A DNA stretch of 64,000 nucleotides from the NCBI GenBank assembly GCA_015655975.1, contig DVEP01000020.1, positions 124,001-188,000 of the forward strand, written 5' to 3'. Under the pieces are notes generated by a model. That model saw only the letters and a program-made list of their open reading frames with translations, had not been told where the DNA came from and did not search any database. Origin of the DNA: Eubacterium sp. Lineage in GTDB: Bacteria > Bacillota > Clostridia > Oscillospirales > Acutalibacteraceae. The position numbers and the translations under genes are program-made. Shown here piece by piece: positions 58,279 through 64,000 of the stretch (position 1 is its first letter; each line of letters begins with the position of its first letter).

Positions 58279-59064
58279 TCAATCTCTCAAAAAGCCTGTA
58301 AGAGGGTCTGACGCAGACGCTCCACGCATCAGCACTCTGCCGAGTCCCGACAGATATGCATGTCTGCCTGCCTCAATCGCTTTTTTGAAAGCAGAAGCCA
58401 TCAGCACCAAATCGCCCGCAGTAGCAAGCGCAGTATTCGCCATCACTGCCGCCGCGCCCATTTCCATAGCCTCGCAGGCCTGCGACGGACTGCCGATTCC
58501 CGCGTCAACAATAATCGGCAAATCTATCTCGTCTATCAAAATCTGTATAAACTCTTTCGTTGCAAGTCCCTTGTTTGAACCTATCGGCGACGCAAGAGGC
58601 ATTACGGACGAAGCGCCTGCATTTACCAAATCTCTTGCAACATTCAAGTCGGGGTACATATACGGCATTACGACAAAGCCCTCTTTTGCCAAAATTTCAG
58701 TCGCTTTGCATGTTTCGTAGTTGTCGGGCAGTAAATATTTTGTGTCGCGCATTATTTCTATTTTAACAAAATCTCCGCAGCCGAGTTCTCTTGACAGCCT
58801 TGCTATTCTGACTGCCTCGTCTGCATTTCTTGCGCCCGATGTATTTGGAAGCAAAGTAACATTTTTCGGTATGTAGTCGAGTATGTTTTCGTGTTCTTTT
58901 GTGTTTGCGCGTCTGACTGCAAGAGTAATGATTTCCGCGCCTGCGTCTTTGACTGCCGACTCAATAAGTTTTAAAGAATACTTGCCCGAGCCGAGAATGA
59001 AACGGGAAGAAAACTCTTTTCCCCCAAGCACCAATTTATCATTTTCAATATTTTTATTTTCCAT
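58279..59064 (-). CDS. thiG: Thiazole synthase ThiG
   Basis: Forms the thiazole phosphate ring. SRFILGSGKYS near the N-terminus, LLPNTSGARNADEAVRIARL, VMPLASPIGSNKGL and VDAGIGSPSQACEAMEMGA are standard. The Schiff-base Lys is in the FVKIEIM segment. Length 261. A 105-base gap separates it from thiF. Confidence 0.96.
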   Translation of the reverse strand: MENKNIENDKLVLGGKEFSSRFILGSGKYSLKLIESAVKDAGAEIITLAVRRANTKEHENILDYIPKNVTLLPNTSGARNADEAVRIARLSRELGCGDFVKIEIMRDTKYLLPDNYETCKATEILAKEGFVVMPYMYPDLNVARDLVNAGASSVMPLASPIGSNKGLATKEFIQILIDEIDLPIIVDAGIGSPSQACEAMEMGAAAVMANTALATAGDLVLMASAFKKAIEAGRHAYLSGLGRVLMRGASASDPLTGFLRD

Positions 59065-59169
59065 AAAACTACCTCTTTTAAGATTTTATTTTCAATTCGG
59101 CAACTCAATAAATAAAAAGTTAACTGCCGTAAAATCAAACTTTAAATATACTGCATTTGACTCAAAAAC

Positions 59170-59805
59170 CTATGCGTCTGTTTTGCCGAGAATTATTCTG
59201 AGCACCTGGTTTGCCTGATGCGAAGCACAAACGCAAACTCTCGAAGAAATAAGTCCGATACCGTCTGCGACATCGCTTTTCTCATCTCCGCAAATATAAA
59301 AACGCTTTGACACTTTTCTTGTCCTAATCAAATTTGCAGACGAAACGCCTGCCATACCCGAACCCGAGACCAAATATTTGTCTGCAAAAAGTTCAAGTAC
59401 ATTTTGCACAAGCATTGCCTTTTGTTCGGGAACATCGAACGCTTCGCAAACTATTTCGTCATTTTTGAGCAAATCAAAAACATTGTTTTCACAGATTTTT
59501 ACCGTATCTGTTTCGACACTGCAAAACGGATTTATTTGGTAAATGATTTCTTTCAAAGCCTCTGTTTTGTACTGTCCTATTTGAGAAACGAAGTATTGCT
59601 GTCTGTTCAAATTTGAAATATCCACTTTGTCAAAGTCGATTAAATGCAAACTTCCTACGCCTGCACGAGCAAGCAAGACTGAAATATTTGAGCCGAGTCC
59701 GCCGAGTCCGCAAACGGCAACTCTTGTATTTTTAAATCTTTTCTGCACATCTTCGCCGCATCGCAGACAAAGAGCCGTCACAATATCTTTTTCCGAAATC
59801 TGCAC
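59170..59805 (-). CDS. thiF: Sulfur-carrier adenylyltransferase ThiF
   Basis: Adenylates the ThiS C-terminus. VAVCGLGGLGSNISVLLARAG is the nucleotide-binding loop, LIDFDKVDISNLNRQQYF the Mg/ATP motif. Length 211, shorter than the E. coli enzyme, and the zinc-binding CX2C pair is not seen. Its ATG follows directly on the thiS stop. Confidence 0.93.
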   Translation of the reverse strand: MQISEKDIVTALCLRCGEDVQKRFKNTRVAVCGLGGLGSNISVLLARAGVGSLHLIDFDKVDISNLNRQQYFVSQIGQYKTEALKEIIYQINPFCSVETDTVKICENNVFDLLKNDEIVCEAFDVPEQKAMLVQNVLELFADKYLVSGSGMAGVSSANLIRTRKVSKRFYICGDEKSDVADGIGLISSRVCVCASHQANQVLRIILGKTDA

Positions 59806-60000
59806 TTAACCGCCTCCTACAAAACTTACGACCTCAACAGTATCGCCGTCTTTGAGAATTGTGCTTTCATACATTGACTTCGGCACAATTTCTCCGTTTA
59901 TTTCCACTGCGACACGCAATAGATTGTAGTTTGCTTTTTCAAGATATTCCTGTACGGAAACATTTATCTCGTCTGTATCAATACCGTTTATTTTGACCAT
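59806..60000 (-). CDS. thiS: Sulfur carrier protein ThiS
   Basis: A 64-residue ubiquitin-like sulfur carrier. The ATG at 60000 is chosen for the GGAGGAAG upstream; a longer frame to 60039 lacks one. It ends in VSFVGGG, the Gly-Gly tail that receives the thiocarboxylate. It overlaps the end of thiD by 23 bases. Confidence 0.94.
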   Translation of the reverse strand: MVKINGIDTDEINVSVQEYLEKANYNLLRVAVEINGEIVPKSMYESTILKDGDTVEVVSFVGGG

Positions 60001-60808
60001 CTGTTTCTTCCTCCTTAAAGAACTCCGATTTAATTGCAAACAAGTGATTTAACGGACCGTGTCCATGCCCTAAATCAAGCATATCTTTAAGCGCGAGCGT
60101 TATATAGTTTTTTGCAAGTTCAATTGATTTTTCAAGCGAAAAACCTTTTGCCAGATTTGACGCTATTGCACTCGACAATGTACAGCCCGTTCCATGTGTG
60201 TTTTTATTTTCAACTTTTTCTGTACAAAACCATTTTTCGCCGTCTTTTGTATATAACAAGTCGTCTGCACTATCAACACTGTGTCCGCCCTTGCACAAAA
60301 CAGCGCAGCCAAACTTTTCAAAAATAGTTTTAGACGCGTTAACCATATCTTTTTTGTCTTCTATTTTCATACCCGACAGCAGTTCTGCTTCGGGAATATT
60401 CGGCGTAATCACCGTTGCAAGCGGAAAAAGACAATTTTGCAGAGAATCGACTGCATTTTCATCTATCAAACGGCATCCGCTTGTAGAAATCATTACGGGG
60501 TCAACAACGACATTTTTTGCGCCGTACTGCAACAGTTTTTCTGCCGTTACTTTTATTAAACTCTCGGCAGAAAGCATACCTATTTTCACTGCGTCAGGAA
60601 AAATATCCTTGAACACACAGTCAAGCTGTAAAGCCAAAAACTCTTTGCTGACATTTTCTATTCCGAAAACACCGGTTGTATTTTGCGCCGTCAACGAAGC
60701 GATGGCGCTCATTGCGTAAACTCCGTTTGCCGTCATTGTTTTTATATCTGCCTGTATTCCTGCGCCGCCGCTTGAATCACTGCCCGCTATTGTTAATGCT
60801 GTTTTCAT
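59978..60808 (-). CDS. thiD: Hydroxymethylpyrimidine (phosphate) kinase ThiD
   Basis: Phosphorylates HMP and HMP-phosphate. TIAGSDSSGGAGIQADIKT is the N-terminal motif, DPVMISTSG the substrate site, and NTHGTGCTLSSAIA the ATP/catalytic Cys/Asp loop. Length 276. First gene of the operon, 93 bases after the riboswitch terminator. Confidence 0.95.
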   Translation of the reverse strand: MKTALTIAGSDSSGGAGIQADIKTMTANGVYAMSAIASLTAQNTTGVFGIENVSKEFLALQLDCVFKDIFPDAVKIGMLSAESLIKVTAEKLLQYGAKNVVVDPVMISTSGCRLIDENAVDSLQNCLFPLATVITPNIPEAELLSGMKIEDKKDMVNASKTIFEKFGCAVLCKGGHSVDSADDLLYTKDGEKWFCTEKVENKNTHGTGCTLSSAIASNLAKGFSLEKSIELAKNYITLALKDMLDLGHGHGPLNHLFAIKSEFFKEEETDGQNKRY

Positions 60809-60900
60809 AGAACCTCCGAGTATTATTTTATTTTTATTTTACAGTTTGTCTTTAATCTACTAAAAAAAGAATAAATCCCCCCAAAAGACCTGTAAAAAAT

Positions 60901-60933
60901 AAAAAAAGAGAGCAACCTGATGGTTACTCTCCG
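60901..60933 (-). terminator. TPP-riboswitch terminator
   Basis: Minus strand: GGAGAGTAACC, a four-base loop, GGTTGCTCTC (one G-U pair) and seven T. It lies just after the aptamer and ends the leader RNA when TPP is bound. Confidence 0.85.
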
Positions 60934-60935
60934 TT

Positions 60936-61036
60936 AAATCAACTATGTATCCTTGACTTCCTACGGTGGCATTATCCACATCAGGTTTAAGGGTCGAAGT
61001 TGATTACTTCCTCTCAGCCTGCACACAAGCTCCCCT
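60936..61036 (-). ncRNA. TPP (THI-box) riboswitch
   Basis: Minus strand: CAGGGGAGCTTG, GGCTGAGAGGAAG, GACCCTTAAACCTGATGTGG and ATAATGCCACCGTAGGAAG. These are the conserved THI-box blocks in order. It precedes thiD and controls the operon. Confidence 0.95.
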
Positions 61037-61108
61037 GTATGATATTTTCTTCAGTCTAACACACAAAAAACAGATTGTCAATATTTTATACAAAAAATTA
61101 AAAAAATA

Positions 61109-61146
61109 AAAAACAGCCTTAGTACAAGATGCACTAAGACCGTTTC
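61109..61146 (-). terminator. Rho-independent terminator after the GGGtGRT gene
   Basis: Minus strand: ACGGTCTTAGT, a nine-base loop, ACTAAGGCTGT and a T-run. Confidence 0.85.
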
Positions 61147-61167
61147 GTATTAAATAAACTATAAAAA

Positions 61168-62172
61168 TTATTTTGCCTGAGCAACTGCAACTGCACAAGC
61201 AACTGTTGCGCCAACCATCGGGTTGTTGCCCATACCGATGAGTCCCATCATTTCAACATGGGCAGGAACAGAAGAAGAACCTGCGAACTGAGCGTCGCCG
61301 TGCATTCTTCCCATTGAGTCTGTAAGACCGTATGAAGCAGGGCCTGCAGCCATATTGTCAGGGTGAAGTGTACGGCCTGTACCGCCGCCTGATGCAACAG
61401 AGAAGTATGACTTGCCGTTTTCAAGACACCATTTTTTGTATGTGCCTGCTACAAGGTGCTGGAATCTTGTCGGGTTTGTTGAGTTACCTGTGATAGAAAC
61501 ATCTACATTTTCATGTTTCATAATAGCAACGCCTTCAAGAACATCGTTTGCGCCGTAGCAAAGAACTTTTGACTTCTCGCCGTCTGAGAAAGCCTTTGTT
61601 TCAACAATGTTGAGTTCGCCTGTGTAGAAGTCGTAGTCTGTCTTTACATAGGTGAAACCGTTAATTCTTGAAATGATATATGCAGCGTCTTTTCCGAGAC
61701 CGTTAAGAATAACTTTAAGTGGTTCTTTACGAACTTTGTTTGCTGTTCTTGCGATACCGATAGCGCCCTCTGCTGCTGCAAAAGATTCGTGGCCTGCAAG
61801 GAATGCGAAGCACTTTGTTTCGTCTTTGAGAAGCATTGCGCCGAGGTTACCGTGGCCGAGACCTACATTTCTTTGCTCTGCAACTGAACCGGGAATACAG
61901 AATGCCTGAAGACCGATACCGATTGCAGCGGCAGCGTCTGCAGCGTTTGTAATACCTTGTTTAAGTGCAACAGCAACACCGAGTGTGTATGCCCATGAAG
62001 CGTTTTCAAAAGCGATTGGCTGAACGCCTTTTACGATAGCTTCAACATTTATACCTTTTGATAAACAGAGTTCTCTTGCCTCTTCGAGTGATGAAAGACC
62101 ATACTCAGCAAGACATTTTTCGATTTTGGCAATTCTTCTTTCTTTGCCTTCAAACTTTACATCGTTTGCCAT
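61168..62172 (-). CDS. GGGtGRT-family protein (function unknown)
   Basis: About 334 residues, from the ATG at 62172, with GGAGGAC upstream. SVASGGGTGRTLHPDNMAAGP is the motif that names the family. LGHGNLGAMLLKDE, AFLAGHESFAAAEGAIG and NNPMVGATVACAVAVA follow. No signal peptide and no obvious catalytic motif. It is always, as far as I recall, next to an NifU-like scaffold protein in anaerobes, as here. Its biochemical role is not established. Confidence 0.9.
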   Translation of the reverse strand: MANDVKFEGKERRIAKIEKCLAEYGLSSLEEARELCLSKGINVEAIVKGVQPIAFENASWAYTLGVAVALKQGITNAADAAAAIGIGLQAFCIPGSVAEQRNVGLGHGNLGAMLLKDETKCFAFLAGHESFAAAEGAIGIARTANKVRKEPLKVILNGLGKDAAYIISRINGFTYVKTDYDFYTGELNIVETKAFSDGEKSKVLCYGANDVLEGVAIMKHENVDVSITGNSTNPTRFQHLVAGTYKKWCLENGKSYFSVASGGGTGRTLHPDNMAAGPASYGLTDSMGRMHGDAQFAGSSSVPAHVEMMGLIGMGNNPMVGATVACAVAVAQAK

Positions 62173-62190
62173 TTTCAAGTCCTCCTGCTC

Positions 62191-62883
62191 TTATTCTTTT
62201 CTCGGGTCAATATATTTAGCAGCGTCATCATAGCGACCGTATTGACCGATATTGTTTTTGTATGCTTCGTTTGGTTCAACGCCGTTTCTGATGTCTTCAA
62301 GCATTTTACCGAGTTTAACGAACTTGTAGCCGATAACTTCGCCTTCTTCGTCAAGTCCCATGCTGAGAACATAGCCTTCTGCCATTTCCATATAGCGAAC
62401 GCCTTTGAGTTTTGTTGAGAACATTGTACCAACCTGGCTTCTGAGACCTTTACCGAGGTCTTCAAGAGCAGCGCCGACAACAAGACCGCCCTCTGAAAAA
62501 GCAGACTGTGAACGACCGTAAGCAAGTTGTTTGAAGATTTCTCTCATAGCAACATTGATAGCGTCGCACACAAGGTCGGTATTGAGGCACTCAAGAAGAG
62601 TTTTGCCCGGAAGAATTTCAGCAGCCATAGCAGCTGAGTGTGTCATACCTGAACAACCGAGTGTTTCTACAAGTGCTTCTTCTACAATACCGTTTTTAAC
62701 ATTGAGGCTGAGTTTACAAGCGCCCTGTTGAGGTGCGCACCAGCCCACACCGTGTGAAAAACCGCTGATGTCTTTGATTTCGTAAGATTTAACCCATTTT
62801 CCTTCTTCAGGAATAGGAGCAGGACCGTGATGCGGACCTTTTTTTACAGTACACATCTGTTCAACTTCGTTTGAATAAGTCAT
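62191..62883 (-). CDS. NifU/IscU-like Fe-S scaffold-type protein paired with GGGtGRT
   Basis: About 230 residues, from the ATG at 62883, with AAAGGAG upstream. The IscU-like core is WCAPQQGACKLSLNVKNGIVEEA (first Cys), TLGCSGMTHSAAMAAEIL (second Cys) and LPGKTLLECL. The third Cys that IscU keeps in its C-terminal helix is not in the matching place; Ser and Gly occupy the region (QSAFSEGGLVVG). About 70 extra residues follow the scaffold core. It may hold a cluster or bind the GGGtGRT partner 18 bases downstream. Confidence 0.87.
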   Translation of the reverse strand: MTYSNEVEQMCTVKKGPHHGPAPIPEEGKWVKSYEIKDISGFSHGVGWCAPQQGACKLSLNVKNGIVEEALVETLGCSGMTHSAAMAAEILPGKTLLECLNTDLVCDAINVAMREIFKQLAYGRSQSAFSEGGLVVGAALEDLGKGLRSQVGTMFSTKLKGVRYMEMAEGYVLSMGLDEEGEVIGYKFVKLGKMLEDIRNGVEPNEAYKNNIGQYGRYDDAAKYIDPRKE

Positions 62884-63240
62884 AAAAATAACTCCTTTCA
62901 AGTCTTTATAATTTATTTAATAAATTACCGTTTTATATTATAACCAAATTGCTCAATATCTGCAAGTATTTATTGTCAAAACTTTAACTTTTTGAACATT
63001 TGTATTAATATTTTGTCAAAGGGCTTGGTTTTATGTTGAATTGCACAAATAATTTGAGTGTAATCATAGTTATTAAATGTGTACAAATACAAAAAAAGTT
63101 TTGTAAAAACGCTTTGGAAAAATAACTTAACATTTTAATTCTTAACATTTTATTGTATTTTTATATCGCATATTTCACTTTAATTGCAAATCAAGAAACA
63201 CCGACTTTTTCAAACATAAAAGTTCGGAGTCTTTTTTGTA
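62884..63240. other. AT-rich intergenic region
   Basis: Holds the promoter of the NifU-like gene (TTGACA-type box at about 62975, minus strand). A hairpin-like CCGACTTTT / AAAAGTTCGG at 63202-63227 has a T-run on the plus strand. No coding frame is evident. Confidence 0.4.
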
Positions 63241-63277
63241 AAAAAATACGGCCCGTGTAAAAACACGAGCCGACTGT
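63241..63277 (-). terminator. Rho-independent terminator after the dockerin gene
   Basis: Minus strand: CGGCTCGTGT, a four-base loop, ACACGGGCCG and a T-run. Confidence 0.85.
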
Positions 63278-63285
63278 TTTTATAT

Positions 63286-64000
63286 TTACTTTACAACAAG
63301 AGGTTCATATCCGTCAAAATTTGCCGTATTTTCTTTGAAAACCGAAACATCGCGGACATTCACAAAATTGTCGCCGTTTAAATCGTATGCCGACAGGTCG
63401 GCTACTTCTCCGATATACTTTGAAAACTCTTCCTGACTTATTCCGTAAATCGAATTTGCAGAAGAAAAATCTTTGATATTCACATATCCGTCGCCGTTCA
63501 TATCGTAAATTTTATTGTTGTACTTTTTGCCGAATTTACCGTTGTACATCTCAACATCTTTATCGTCTGCAACATTGTCCCCGTTCAAGTCAACATTGAG
63601 CAAATCTATTCCGACAGAACTTACATATTTATCTTTTTCTCCGACTTCAATCGTAATTTCACGGGAAATACAGTTTTTCGCACTGACTGCAGCAGTATAT
63701 GTGCCGGCTTCTTTTCGTATTGTAAAGTCGCCGTTTTCGTCTGTTGTGAAAGTCTCGCCGTCAATTGTAACGGTTGCGTTTAAAACAGCGTTTTTCTCAG
63801 GCAAAAGAGTGCTTACATTTGCAGTGAAATAGTAAATAGGTTTTTTCAAAATAGTTATAGGCACCTGACATACTGCGCCCATATATTTCACGGTCAAAAA
63901 GTCTTCTTCGCCGTAAATCCAATGGTTTACATACTGATTGTGCACAAGATAGAGCGTCTTGCCGTGAATTGTCTGTATGCCTCCGCTCATCTGTGTGTTC
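63286..64000 (-). CDS. Dockerin-containing secreted protein, C-terminal part (5' end beyond window)
   Basis: The frame is open to base 64000, so the true start lies outside; Met codons inside are not starts. It holds an Ig-like region (LTVKYMGAVCQVPITIL, of the Big_3 kind), a second sandwich (VTIDGETFTTDENGDFTI) and three dockerin-like calcium loops: DLNGDNVADDKDV, DMNGDGYVNIKDF and DLNGDNFVNVRDV. Dockerins usually have two such loops. They bind cohesins in cellulosomes or other scaffolds. The enzyme or binding domain this belongs to is not visible. Confidence 0.88.
   Translation of the reverse strand, partial: NTQMSGGIQTIHGKTLYLVHNQYVNHWIYGEEDFLTVKYMGAVCQVPITILKKPIYYFTANVSTLLPEKNAVLNATVTIDGETFTTDENGDFTIRKEAGTYTAAVSAKNCISREITIEVGEKDKYVSSVGIDLLNVDLNGDNVADDKDVEMYNGKFGKKYNNKIYDMNGDGYVNIKDFSSANSIYGISQEEFSKYIGEVADLSAYDLNGDNFVNVRDVSVFKENTANFDGYEPLVVK

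Overview
The window reads as the chromosome of a low-GC, anaerobic, Gram-positive gut-type Clostridia, most like the Ruminococcaceae/Oscillospiraceae. The inference rests on [FeFe]-hydrogenase maturases (hydG, hydE), rubredoxin next to a flavodiiron protein, a dockerin-type secreted protein, a sortase-type anchor, a cytoplasmic host-glycan-type glycosidase cluster, FtsEX with secreted murein hydrolases, and strong Shine-Dalgarno sites. Several genes appear to use TTG starts. No phage, insertion sequence or CRISPR array was found.

Layout. 1-3.9 kb (minus): hydG (cut by the window edge), hydE and two tandem RimK-like ATP-grasp genes. 4.0-5.4 kb (plus): a stand-alone AICAR transformylase and a 54-residue DUF3006-like protein. 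5.5-18.1 kb: a glycan-degradation island. It holds four GH29 alpha-L-fucosidase-like genes, a five-bladed-propeller glycosidase, a PnuC-like membrane protein, GH36 and an internally deleted GH89 remnant in one minus-strand operon. An AraC regulator is divergent from it, followed by a GH36 scrap and a GH2 gene. The operon and the GH2 gene share a long promoter motif that is probably the AraC site. 18.3-25.9 kb: prmA, a yhaM-type exonuclease, a PASTA pseudokinase, ArsR/nitroreductase, a degenerate GDPD-like protein and guaB.

25.9-35.7 kb is one dense minus-strand operon: ftsE-ftsX, three tandem PcsB/EnvC-like M23 hydrolases, queH, rarA, aldo/keto reductase, nth, aroK. 35.9-37.4 kb: rubredoxin and a flavodiiron protein. 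37.7-41 kb: an EF-G-like GTPase and a PI-PLC-like protein. 41.4-47.5 kb: a split transketolase with two sugar-type transporters and a divergent LysR regulator. 47.6-49.3 kb: an ArsR/permease/thioredoxin-fold operon. 49.3-49.9 kb: tRNA-Tyr and tRNA-Thr, with a duplicated tRNA 3' end and flanking repeats. 50.2-54.3 kb: birA, two GNAT genes, a SnoaL-like gene, a cobalamin-riboswitch-controlled surface protein, and an MGMT-like protein.

54.4-61 kb is a complete thiamine operon (thiD, thiS, thiF, thiG, thiH, tenI, thiE, thiC in transcription order) behind a TPP riboswitch and a terminator. 61.2-62.9 kb carries the paired GGGtGRT protein and NifU-like scaffold, whose function is not established. 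The window ends inside a dockerin-bearing protein.

The best candidates for something under-described are: the B12-riboswitch-controlled, apparently wall-anchored alpha/alpha-toroid protein (a possible bacterial counterpart of intrinsic factor/transcobalamin); the GGGtGRT/NifU-like pair; the tandem ATP-grasp genes fused to the hydrogenase-maturation operon; and the AraC-controlled fucosidase island with its PnuC-like protein and decayed members.
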